NCBI GenBank assembly: GCA_020912385.1
Contig: CP087218.1
Coordinates: forward strand, 620,001-684,000
Direction: 5' to 3'
Origin: Neofusicoccum parvum
Lineage: Eukaryota > Ascomycota > Dothideomycetes > Botryosphaeriales > Botryosphaeriaceae
DNA length: 64,000 nucleotides
The notes under the pieces were generated by a model. The model saw only the letters and a program-made list of their open reading frames with translations, searched no databases and had not been told where the DNA came from. Position numbers and translations under genes: made by a program. Positions 1 to 10,226 of this stretch are shown piece after piece. The stretch's first letter is position 1; the number at the start of each line of letters is the position of its first letter.

Positions 1-38
1 CCCTCTTTGGTAGTCATGCCCCGATCTAACTTGCGCAG

Positions 39-2018
39 GGTCTCGACATTCCCATGGCTATGAATCGCAGCGAGAGCACGTCCATCCACTCTGCTCCCGC
101 CGGCGTGCCCATGTCCCAGTCCTTCTCCGGCGCCTCGCCCATCGACTTCCCGAACCACCTGCCCTCCAGCGACTTCGCCTCGCAGCACCGCCCCGAGCTT
201 GTCTCGAGCAGCACCGAGCCTGTCGGCGGCGCCTACACCCTCAGCTCGAAGTCCGGCCTCGGCAGGAGCAAATCCGTGCACCAGCCCATGCCCCGTCTCG
301 ACGAGGTCAACGTCTACGAGGACCCGTCCGAGTACATCGCCACCTTCGACGGCCACCCGGCCAGCCTTCCCGCCAAGTTCGACTCCTCAGCCTTCCCGCA
401 CGACCCCAGCCGCCTCCCCGCCTCGGCCCACCCCATGCAGCGCTCCTGGAGTAACGCGGACGGCTCGATATCGCCGAGCACGTCCGTTGGTGAGCTGACC
501 GCAGGGTCCACTCTGGCGAGTGACAGCATGAGCCGGCAAAGTTCGTCCAGCGCGACCTTTGCTCACCAGTTCGACATGATGCGAGTCCAATCGCAGTTTT
601 CCAATGCTTCTGATTCTGTTTTTCCTACTCATGATTTCTTTGCTGGCTCACCATCTGTGGCCAAGCCCCACGGCTTGCCAATGGATGGTGACTTTTCTCT
701 TTTTCCTACTGCTTCTTGCGCTGATGCTTCTGTCTCATCAACGCATTTTCCTACGTCGTCTTCTCCTTTTGTTCCTTCTCCTGTTCTTGCCAGCGATTCT
801 GCTGCACTTTCCAATCCTCAATTCTCGCCCTCCGCCGGCGCGGGTTACATGGCGCGCTCGAACTCGATCGAGAGCGACGACTCCGCAAACTCTCACTCGC
901 GCTCGAAACGACGCCACTTCGAGCAGCTCGCTTCGGGAACGCGACCCATCGCCCCCAAAGCCTCCGAGAGCAATAGCGCTGCCATGAACTCGGCGCAGAT
1001 GGAGCGTGCTCCGTCGGCGGCTACGTCCGCCTCCCTCATCCGCGTGCCCACGTCTGATGGCACCGGCACCAAGTCCGTCGCTGCCATCAGCAAAGCTCCC
1101 TATGTTCGTCCTGTGCACCCCAAGATCATGTGCCAGAAGTGCAATGAGCACCCTGAGGGCTTCCGTGGCGAGCACGAGCTCCGCCGCCATACGGAACGTG
1201 TGCACGCTGCCATTCGCAAAGTGTGGGTCACCGTTGACGCCTCTGCCAACAAGCAGTTTCTCGCGCATTGCAAGGCCTGCCGCAACGGCAAGAAGTACGG
1301 CGCCTACTACAATGCGGCGGCGCACTTGAGACGCGCTCACTTCAACCCTAGAAAGCGTGGTCGCAAGGCGAAGGGTGACGAGCGGAGAGGCGGCAAGGGC
1401 GGTGGCGATCATCCTCCCATGGACGTCCTGAAGCAGTACTGGATGAAGGAGGTCGAGGAGTTCGTCCCCGAGAATGCGGCTGGTAGCGACAATTTGAGCG
1501 CTGATGCCGACGGTGAGGAGGAAGAGCCAGTGAAGCGTGCGCGCGAGTATGGTGTCAGCAGCGACGGCATCCCGACTGCGGTCCTGGAGGGTAACAACTA
1601 CCCTGCCACCACCGTTCCGTCCAATGCGCCCATGGGCAGTGTTGATGCAATTGCTTCAAATCCCGTCACTCCTCCCGTCAGCGCTACGCCTGAGCTGACT
1701 GCCACTCACTCCGCTCCTGCCCTCACTTCCTTCGACTCTCAGAGCCTTGCGTTCAACCCCAACACTTCGTTCGACGCTGCTCCTCACCTGCACTCGAACG
1801 ACTTCTCCATCCTAGACCAGTATGCTCCGGCCATGTCGACGGAGAACACGCTCTCGCCGACGCAATTCCCGCTCGACATGGGCGATCCGTCGACGACGGC
1901 CCAGCACCAACACCACCAGCAAATGCCGCAGCAGCAGCAGATGATGGCGCAGACTTATGATGTCAATGCCGTTCCTGCCACTGTCGCTGGCGACTTCGGC
2001 GGTTACTATGTCGCGTAA
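39..2018 (+). CDS. C2H2 zinc-finger transcription factor (5' partial)
   Basis: Probable nuclear DNA-binding regulator. The reading frame is open from an apparent splice acceptor (cag at 36-38) and reads GLDIP before the first ATG at 54, so the true start is probably in an exon left of the window. The alternative is a 654-residue protein starting at 54. Counting from 54, two zinc-finger-like units lie at residues 360-445. The first is a C-x2-C-x12-H-x4-H finger beginning CQKC. The second begins CKAC, has a longer loop, ends HLRRAH, and is followed by a basic RKRGRKAK tail that could act as a nuclear localisation signal. The rest is Ser/Pro/Ala-rich and disordered-looking, with a Gln/His-rich C-terminus. 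This arrangement is common in fungal regulators, but the target genes cannot be told from sequence. The stop is TAA at 2016-2018. Confidence 0.85.
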   Translation, partial: GLDIPMAMNRSESTSIHSAPAGVPMSQSFSGASPIDFPNHLPSSDFASQHRPELVSSSTEPVGGAYTLSSKSGLGRSKSVHQPMPRLDEVNVYEDPSEYIATFDGHPASLPAKFDSSAFPHDPSRLPASAHPMQRSWSNADGSISPSTSVGELTAGSTLASDSMSRQSSSSATFAHQFDMMRVQSQFSNASDSVFPTHDFFAGSPSVAKPHGLPMDGDFSLFPTASCADASVSSTHFPTSSSPFVPSPVLASDSAALSNPQFSPSAGAGYMARSNSIESDDSANSHSRSKRRHFEQLASGTRPIAPKASESNSAAMNSAQMERAPSAATSASLIRVPTSDGTGTKSVAAISKAPYVRPVHPKIMCQKCNEHPEGFRGEHELRRHTERVHAAIRKVWVTVDASANKQFLAHCKACRNGKKYGAYYNAAAHLRRAHFNPRKRGRKAKGDERRGGKGGGDHPPMDVLKQYWMKEVEEFVPENAAGSDNLSADADGEEEEPVKRAREYGVSSDGIPTAVLEGNNYPATTVPSNAPMGSVDAIASNPVTPPVSATPELTATHSAPALTSFDSQSLAFNPNTSFDAAPHLHSNDFSILDQYAPAMSTENTLSPTQFPLDMGDPSTTAQHQHHQQMPQQQQMMAQTYDVNAVPATVAGDFGGYYVA

Positions 2019-3141
2019 AACTGTGCAGAACCTCCTCGGTGCTGCACAGTCTTCTTACTTTCTTCTTCTGTCTTGAACAATTTGCCTTTTTCTCTCCATC
2101 TTCTTTCTTTCTAGGCTGCGAGCGGGCTGAGCGGAGCGCTTGCTGGTCGCTTGTCGGCTCGCCCGCTCGCGTATGCTGCGCTAAGTACATATCTTTTCCA
2201 GTCTCCCTTGTTTCCCCCTTTACTTCTTGCTATTATCGCCATTTCCACCTTCGCTTCTTCTTTCTGGCGATAATCCTGGGTTGCTTTTCACATCGGGGTA
2301 CATAAGAGAAAGACTGGTCACGGCGTTTTGAAGGTTTCCTGGGGTCATACGTTTTACTCTGCGAATCGCCTTCAGCTTGGCGCTTGGTCCATCAGCTTGC
2401 AAGTGCATTTGGCAGCAGCGGCGTTCTCGGAACATACTTTGGTGTGGATTGCCTGTTTTATTTTCCTTGTTGTTCTCGGATCAGCGCCTCGGGCCAGCGA
2501 TTCCAGTGCGGAGTGGCCTTTGAGTTCTTTCATCTTGTTTGGCGCTACGATGTTATGAGCGAGTGTTCTTTTGTTTCTTAAAAACTCGGCGTGCAGAGTT
2601 GTCCATGTACGTATTAGTTGTCCTGATCTCGTTCTTGTCTCCTGGCTAGCAAAGTAGTGTTGGAGATAATGCACAGATGGATTTCGAATCATTCACTCAT
2701 TCAATCTCCCTGCGTCCTCATGAACGAACCGCGTAGCCTCGGCACCGATCATCACGGTGGGTACAGGAAACGCGCTGACGGAAAGACGGCCACTCTATCT
2801 CCGATGGGAGATGGGGATTTGCAGCATGGTGGCCTGGTTGGCCTGGCGGGCTTACACGTACGTGTACCTGCTCCTCGCTACCGTGCCTCACTCTCGAGGC
2901 GCCGCACCTCCCTCCCTGCGCGCCTGACCACTTCGTTCTTCCCGCACCACTGTGGCACTACCTCCGCGCGTGGGATCCACCACACCTCGCGGAGGACCTG
3001 CGTAGCTTTCGCAGTACCCACCCCGAACACGAGCGAGCGTGTCGAACGCCGAGAAAAAAAAAGTCTCCTCCCCACCCTGGCGCACGTGTTTGGAGGAAGC
3101 AGCAAGAAGAGGAGTGGTGTGAACCTGTTTTTGTCCTACCT

Positions 3142-3170
3142 CCCTGCCTGCCTGCCCGCCTGCCCGCCTC
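3142..3170. repeat. Tetranucleotide CTGC/CCGC tandem repeat
   Basis: Imperfect tandem run of cctg/cccg units, visible as repeated ctgcctgcctgcccgcc. It lies in an intergenic pyrimidine-rich stretch. Confidence 0.8.
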
Positions 3171-3365
3171 CAGCAAACCGGCGTCCCTCCCTCGACACCC
3201 CTGCCGCCAGCCGCCAGCCGCCGCACCCTGGACCCTCGCGTCTTCGCCCTTCCGTCCCCGATCCCTCGACACCCATGCTTACCGTCATCTCCGCCGTCGA
3301 TGGGTTGAGACCCGGTTATGGTTGAGGCCAATCCCGCCTGCAGCACCGCATCTCTCTCTTCCTTG

Positions 3366-3382
3366 CTCTCTCTCTCTCTCTC
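3366..3382. repeat. CT dinucleotide microsatellite
   Basis: Uninterrupted (CT)n run of 17 bases inside a longer pyrimidine tract. It is a simple repeat, or a pyrimidine-rich promoter element of the kind common in filamentous fungi. Confidence 0.85.
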
Positions 3383-4279
3383 ACGCAGCAGGAGGGAGGA
3401 GAAACATTTTAGCTTTTCCTGACAGGGCGCATTGATCAGGAAAGGGGTAAAGCATAATCGGCGGCCTCCCAATGACCCTTCCCGGCCTTGCAGATTAGCG
3501 AAATGACGCCGCTCTGTCTTTTTGTCTACGAGTGCATCTTTACGCGTGAAACTCAAGAGTGTCGGTGAGGAAAGGTAGTATTATTGAGACCGTTCGTCAC
3601 GGGAGCCGGCGACGGCAACCGAGAAAAAAACGGTGCGGGAAAGGTGTGGGGTTGGAAGGGGTCGGGACGGGTGAGATGGGGAGGGAAGTTTAATTAGAGG
3701 ACGGGGTGTGACGTCACGGTGAGCGGGAGCTGGTCCAGATGTTGGACTCTTCGTTCGTTCGGGGCGGGTTGGCTGCCGGTTGAGGGGAGGACGGTGCAGT
3801 GATGGATACCTGCTCGCGTGCGCTGCACGTGGAGGTGGGTCGTGTACATCGTGAAGATGTCTGGCGATGCTTTCTGGGTTGCCGGACGGCGCAGGACCGG
3901 GATCTGTGTTTAACTTTTGCAAGGCGAGTCAGGGTATTGGTAAGACGAGTATTGATAGTTGTCGCCATTCTTTTCGAGGCTGTGGATTATGTATGGGAAA
4001 CTCTCTGGCGGAGAGGACCCCGCTGTTTGTGGGCGATTCATACGTTGGGGCATATAAGAGAGGTGCATTTCTTCCCATGGTGGTTGGGATTCAGTAATAT
4101 TGCTTTTTCTCCAAAGTGCTTCCCCCTGCCCTTGCTGCCTGCTGTCAGCATTGCTTGCCTCCTCTTCACTTTGTCCTCCAAAGTATCATGCAAACACTGT
4201 TCTCCGAGCACTTCGTCGGACAAGCATCAAGACACGACGAATTACTACTGCTATCCCCGCGAACGCGTACCGAGACACA

Positions 4280-5549
4280 ATGAACGCGCCAACGGGCATC
4301 GACACCCCAATGCCTCTCCACCTCTGCAACGGCCACTGTGACTGTGACTCCGATGCCGTACGTTACAAACCCCGTCTTTCCATTCCAACCCAAAGTTAAA
4401 CCCCCAGCCCAGCTCCACCACCACTCGATCCCCATCCTCATCCGCCTCGCCGACCTCTACCTCGGCGACGTCCGCCTCCTCGTCTCGCACGTCATCGACC
4501 TCTCCGAGCGGCTCAGCCAGCTCTCGCCCGCCCACCGCGGCGCGCGCGCCATGTTCCTGGCCGCGAACCAGATCTCGGCCATCACGGCCGAGCGGCAGCT
4601 GAAGCTCGGGGAGCTGGTGGACGAGGTGGTGCGGCGCACGACCGCGCCGCACCCACCCCTGACCATCGTCCCTCCGCGCGCTCCAGACAGCCTGGCGCCA
4701 ACCTCGTCCCTCCTCGCCCTCCCCGGCGAGATCCGCAACCTCATCTACCGCTTCTGCCTCGCGCCCGCCTCGCGCGAACTCCACCCCTACGCCGCAGGCA
4801 ACGCAGTTGCGCCCGCGCTGCTCGCCGCCAACCGGCAGATCCGCGCCGAGGCGACGCCGGTGCTGTACGGCGCCAGCACGGTGGTGCTCGACCCGTTCGC
4901 GGCGCCGCGGTTCATGTTCCAGATCGCGGGGGCGAGCCGGTGGCTGCGGCGGGTGCGGGTTGTCGGGCTGGCGGAGCTGAAGGTTCTGGGTGTGGGGAGG
5001 GTGCGGGCGGACGAGCTGGACGGGTGCGGTGGGGGGTTGAGGGGGGGCCTGCGGAGGAGGGGGAGGAGGGTGGGGCGGGAGAGGGATCCGGAGGGTGGGC
5101 TAGAGGAGGAGGAGGAGGAGGCGTGTTGGGGTGAGGGCGAGGGAGGAGGCGGCTTGGAAGGCGGCGCATTCGGGGACGGCGCGAGGCAGGCCGAGCCCCT
5201 GCGGTTGCAGCTGTATCTCCTTCGCCGCGCGACGAACCTGGAGCGGCTGGACGTCGTTTGGTGTGGGGGCACAGAAAATGACGCGTTGCCGGTGGGCGTG
5301 GCGAGGCCGCCTGGCGGCGCGGAGGCGGCGGCGAGGGATGTGTTTGGGTTGCTGTATCCGTGGCTTGCGGCTGTGGCGGAGGCGAGAGGCGAGAGGAGGG
5401 CTGCGGCGAGGATTGTGCGGCCGTTCACGCACCTGGGTGATCGGGGGACCGGGCTGGACAGGGCTGCGTTTCGGAAGAAGCTTGGGGCGCTGCTGGAGAA
5501 GGGCGTGCAGCTGGATGATGAGGCGGATGAGGACGTCAGCATGGAGTGA
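4280..5549 (+). CDS. LPxEIRNxIY-family (F-box-like/2EXR-type) protein
   Basis: Function unknown. It belongs by motif to the large fungal family whose members carry a short LPGEIRNLIYRF helix followed by ANRQIRAEATPVLYG; some members are annotated as F-box or 2EXR proteins. Preferred model: exons 4280-4357 and 4413-5549, with a 55-nt intron (donor GTACGT, acceptor CCCAG) that keeps frame and gives 404 aa. Without that intron the first in-frame ATG is 4353 (398 aa). The N-terminal third is a Leu-rich helical segment. The family motif is near residues 140-185. After it comes a Gly/Arg/Glu low-complexity stretch that includes a run of seven Glu. A second member lies about 2 kb downstream on the same strand, suggesting local duplication of a divergent family. 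The start is the least certain point. Confidence 0.65.
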
Positions 5550-7451
5550 CCGGGAGCTGGGAGAGGGTTTGGACGACCGTTCACTTCCAAAGCACGAGGC
5601 AACGAGGGGTTTGCACTCGAGCCTCACTTTTCGCACACATCTACTTACGATTCATGATATCAGTGCAGTTGGAGGGTTGTCTTGGTGTACATGATCCGAA
5701 ACAAGTAGTACCGAGAATATGCTTTCAGTAGAGTTCCCGAGCACGAGCCGCAATCCCGACGTGCCGGATAAGGCAGTGAGTATAATCCAAAACTTCTCGT
5801 TGAGGAAGCGAGGGGAAGTATAGGAGTGGGAACAGGCAAATGATCGGCGGCAGCATGAATATTCGCTGGCACAAAACGTCCAGCCACTCAATCTTCCTTT
5901 CTCTGGCCTACTGCACCGCCTTGGCAATCAGCTCACAGGCCTTGCATGGTAGCCGAAGCACTCGGCCGGAAGATCTCTCCTCGGCACCCGTTGCAGTAGG
6001 TTCCCAGCTCCCGCAGCTTCCTTGTACAGCATTGATATGCGGTTCGAGAGGAATCGGCGATGGAGACGCTGAGCGGTCACATTCCGGGGCGTCTCTGAGC
6101 AAGTCTCGGCCGACTTGGAGGCAGATATCGGAGCGCAATGCTGCTCACGGACGTGTCAGAGATCTGCAAAGCAGGGAGAAGACAAAAGCACGCCGATCGC
6201 CGGCATGCTGCGAAACGGGCAAAACGTGAGGCGACGTTGAGGAGCCGGAGCTGTGCACAAGGCTGCAGGTGTGGGGGCGTTCGGAACAGAGCCGAGGGGC
6301 CTGGAACGGGCGGAGGCAATCGTTCGCCAGAATGGGGACTGCGGAGGCGACGCGTGGGAGGCGGCATTGGATCGCGAGGCCAGAGGGCGCGCCAGGCCGG
6401 GTGTGTCCGACGCTGGTGTTGCGGTCCGAACAGGGAGCGTACGGGGTCAAAACCGGGTTTCTGCCGGCCAAAGAGGGCTGCGTGCCTGGCGGGGGGCGCA
6501 TGGAACGGCGGGCGTGTGTGTGTGTGACGTGTCGCACGGCCAACGGGCTGGTAGAAAGAGGCGGCAGCGGTTGCTTTTTCGTGCGGGAGCGATTCCGCCG
6601 AGTGACGTCATGTGCGATGGCCGCGAACCTGCCGATCGCTCTTGGCTGCCCGTCGGCTGCCTCCCGAAACCTCCGCTGCACATCAGCCAGCTTGCCTCCA
6701 CCACCGCCTTTGCTTTTTCGTGTGCTGTCCTTCCTTCGTGTCTTCAGGTGGATCTGGTAACGAGGATCTCGGGTCGAGTCTCAATTAGACAGCCCCGGCT
6801 TGGCGCGCTGCTGAGATCTCGCACGAAGCGGCATTGTCTTGTCCAGCTCTGCACCAGGGGAGTCTCTTTCGGATGCAGGTCCTTGTCCGCAAGAGTTCGT
6901 GGCGGGAGACTGTAGAGGTGCAAGGATTGTTGTAGCTAATAATACGCTACTTCTCAAGGGCACGCATACAGCCAAGTCTACAGCTTGGCCTTCCGGGCGT
7001 AGATGATGCTACTACTGCAGCCGGCTAACTGCGAACAAGAGTGAGAGCACAAGGTAGTAAATAAAATATTTGCATTGCAATGGACATCAGGATGTCCAGA
7101 GGCCCGCTACGTGCTGTTTTCTCAAGCTCACGTGCGGGCGTGTGGAAGTGACGCGCTACTTGGACCCTGGATTCTTCAGGCAAGCGCAGACGCGAAAACA
7201 CCCACCGCCGACGCGTCTCTCGCCAACTCCCTTGAACTTCCTCACTTTCCCCCACCGTCTTCCCGAGCTCCTCTGGCACCCATCAACTTCTCCTTCCAGA
7301 GCCATCTTACTCCACCCTTCTTCATTCACCTCACCTCGTCTCGCTCTGTGACGACGAAAGTACCCATTACCGATGGTACTTCCTCTTCTAGTCTGACCCC
7401 ATCCACATGTCGATGACCTTCCGCGGATGAGAACCTCGATGAGCGGCCGCT
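5550..7451. other. Intergenic region, no supported gene
   Basis: About 1.9 kb. The section 6000-6900 is GC-rich and open on both strands, but no frame shows a domain, a plausible splice pattern or codon bias like the neighbouring genes. The last 300 bases are C/T-rich and probably the promoter and leader of the next gene. Confidence 0.55.
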
Positions 7452-8589
7452 ATGTCGTCTACCAAGCGAGAGAGGTCTCGGTCGATCTCTCCCGTACCTC
7501 ACTATGTCCCATGGGTACAGTGAAACACCCTCACGAGCGTATGCCTAAGCTCACTCAGCCCCGTATAGCTCAACTTCCTTGGCATTTACGTGCCCAGAGA
7601 TACAACATGCACCACAGCCACCACAACCAGGCCGGCCAAGCCAGCCCGTGTGAAATCTAGCCACGACCTCTTAGTATGTGCTAACTCTTGCCTGTACTGC
7701 TACCTCACCGCGCTAACACTTCTCATAGCAGCACGGCGTTCCTACCAAGCGCCGCAAACTGTCCAAACACAACAGAAGTGAACTCACCACACAACCCGAT
7801 GCATCTCCTTTCATGAACCTCCCAGCCGAGCTGCGTAACGAGATCTATCGTTACGCCTTGTGTGCAGTCTCTCATGATACTCCTTTAGAGATTACCGAAG
7901 TCGATATCCGCACCCGCAGAGGCAGGTTCATCAACACCAGATATTGCTTGAGTACACCGTGTAATATCGCGCCGGGATTATTGCGCACAAGTCGGAGAAT
8001 TCACAAAGAAGCAAGCCCCATCCTTTACGGCGAAAATAAGATTCAGATCAAGACCCTCATAGTCTTCTTATGGTCAGACCTGGTAAGAAACATGTGGCCC
8101 TATATTCGGACATTGTCTATCAGTGATTTCGAATGGGTCTTTGAGAGAGGCACCCTAGGCTATTCCTCCTGGATGGAATGGCTCGGTGAATTTCGCAATC
8201 TCGAGAGAGTGGAACTTCACTTCAACTTCCAAAGAGTTCAACAGTGGGATAGCGATGCCGCACTACCCGACCCTCGCGACATTGGAAGAACCCTGTACTG
8301 GCATGCATTCCATCCGATGAAAACCAATGAATGTTCGCCTGGAAACATGTTTGCTACTCTGGACCGCATTCAGATCTTCTCTCTCGAGCTATCTCAGGCT
8401 GATTCAAGAACCATTCGCAATGAAGTTGCTTACTTCATCTCCAACTTCCATGTAGAGGGAAAAAAGGTTTCCGAAAGCTATGCTGAGTATGATGAGATGG
8501 TGGAGGAGCGGTTTCTGGAAGCGCTTCAGGAAAGGAAGCAATGTCTCGAGAAAGATGGCTCAGCAACTTCAGATGGCGAACAAGATTGA
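7452..8589 (+). CDS. LPxEIRNxIY-family (F-box-like/2EXR-type) protein
   Basis: Function unknown; same family as the gene at 4280. Model: exons 7452-7514, 7569-7673 and 7729-8589 (342 aa), with introns of 54 and 55 nt. The second intron is clear (GTATGT donor, GCTAAC branch site, CATAG acceptor). The first has a weaker GTACAG donor, so exon 1 is less certain. The family core MNLPAELRNEIYRY begins at genomic position 7813 and is followed by LLRTSRRIHKEASPILYG, the two conserved blocks. A basic KRRK patch precedes the core and could be a nuclear signal. Base composition is more AT-rich than in the paralogue upstream. A gene starting at 7813 would lack the upstream exons, but the frame upstream is open through a good acceptor. 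Confidence 0.75.
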
Positions 8590-10226
8590 AGGAGACCGGC
8601 AAGGACGCGAGTGCTCGATCGTCGACTAATAAAATTTGTGACGAGCGGCCGTCGACGTGCGAGACGAGAAAATATGGCGGAAGTAACGACGACGTACCCG
8701 ATGGCTGCTGAGAGGTATGAAGAGGTTGACAGTGGACTAACAAGATGTTGCTGCGCTCTTGGTTCAAATTTTCAGTGGCTGTGGTCTACATAAGGTTTTT
8801 CCTGGGGTCTGGGTGTCGAAGTGGCTGGAAAATAGAACTATAGCTGGTAAATGCAATCTCTCAATTGTGGACGCAAAAGAACTGTGGGCAGAACATTGTG
8901 GAAGAATTCCAACATTGCCCCTGAAAGTTGGCACTCTTACATGGTGACGAATTAATTAGGTGCGCATGCACCTGCTGACTCTACCTACCGCAATCAAGCA
9001 ATACATGGGACTCGGTTGGTAATGGCTCTCATCCTGTGAATCCTTGTCTTTCATTAACCGACGAAATTGCAGAATGGTCTCTCAGAACGTCTCGAAAGAA
9101 GTGACCCTATAGGAGGTAATGCTCCAGCCGCGTAAAGAAAGTAGACTGCATATATACGTGATTAAAACAGCTTATCTTTTTTGCAGCTCACCGTGGTTTT
9201 AGTGTTAAAGATATATTATTTAGGAGAAATATTGGCTTGTCATGCCTGTAGATAAAACGGGCAACGTGACCCGGCTTTACTGTCTCACTATCCTCATTAA
9301 TATTACGGCGCAGCCTTCACAGGGTCAGAAAAGTAGGGAAGAAGGATAAGCGGGGCACGAACAGACGCCGCGGAAGATTCCTCTAGGCAGTTGAGGATCA
9401 CGTGACGCCCCACCAGTTCACCAGTTCATATGGGCTTGGCAGAATGAATCTCTGAACTCCAGTTTATACGGTTCAGAACACCCCACCACATGAACTCCAT
9501 GAACCACAGACTGTCATAGCTTTCCTACAGTATATAAGCACACTCACTTAGCTAGATACTTGACCCTTCGTGGTCAACTTCGATAATCAATCTACACCAT
9601 TGATTAGTAACACGGCCTTCGCACGTAGTGCTCAGATACGTGTATTCGTCTATACTTGTTCTCACTCCCTCTCTTGTACCCACTCAAGGTAAACCCTATA
9701 CGGCTTACCACCCTCTTTGGTGTTTGGATCCTTAGAGGTAGAGGCCCGCCGTTACAATTAACCATTCCAGCCAACGTGTTGTATCCGTAACTTTCATTCC
9801 AACTCCATGGTCCTCTCCTTTTTTCCCTGACGTCGTTCAACTCCCCGTGTGCCGCCCAAGCCAAGCTCCTTACTCTCGGGCAACATCCCGCCCACGCCGC
9901 CTTCCACGGTAGACATCTACCAAATCAGGCGCACTAATGTCATAGATTCATACTGCATGCCTAAGCTTAGACGCACCTATCTACTGCCATGCAAGAAACC
10001 ATGCTACTCAAGAAAAGAAAATGTACCCGCTCTCCCACCAAAGAGGACCACCAAAAAGAAGCAAAAAGGCTCTCCAACCCCTCCTCAAACCCCCTAATTA
10101 CGTCTCCCAACCACCCTTAAACACCACACAACGAAGCCAGAGAAAAAAAAATTAAATGAAAGACCCGAGTAAACCAATGCAAACCTCCCACTCATTCCCA
10201 ATGCAACCTCTCGCACCACCATCCCC
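8590..10226. other. AT-richer intergenic region between convergent genes
   Basis: About 1.6 kb separating two 3' ends. It holds the LTR-like segment described at 9392-9612. Nothing else is recognised; the short open frames are unsupported. Confidence 0.5.
9392..9612 (+). mobile_element. Possible solo LTR or LTR remnant (Copia-like)
   Basis: The segment starts TGAGGATCACGTGAC and ends TTAGTAACA, giving TG...CA borders over 221 bp. It holds a TATA-like tatataag at about 9531, then a short stretch resembling R-U5. Direct repeats of the type ccagttca lie near the 5' side. These traits fit a fungal LTR. No target-site duplication is evident, no gag/pol remnant was recognised downstream and I see no second copy in the window. 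Treat it as a weak call. Confidence 0.3.

Larger units (their letters stand above)
2019..4279. other. Intergenic region, no supported gene
   Basis: About 2.3 kb between the C2H2 regulator and the next gene. The first part is T-rich and probably 3' UTR. The middle (2870-3560) is pyrimidine- and GC-rich with simple repeats. Open frames here on either strand are low-complexity, use non-ATG starts in the track, and show no family motif. Confidence 0.6.
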
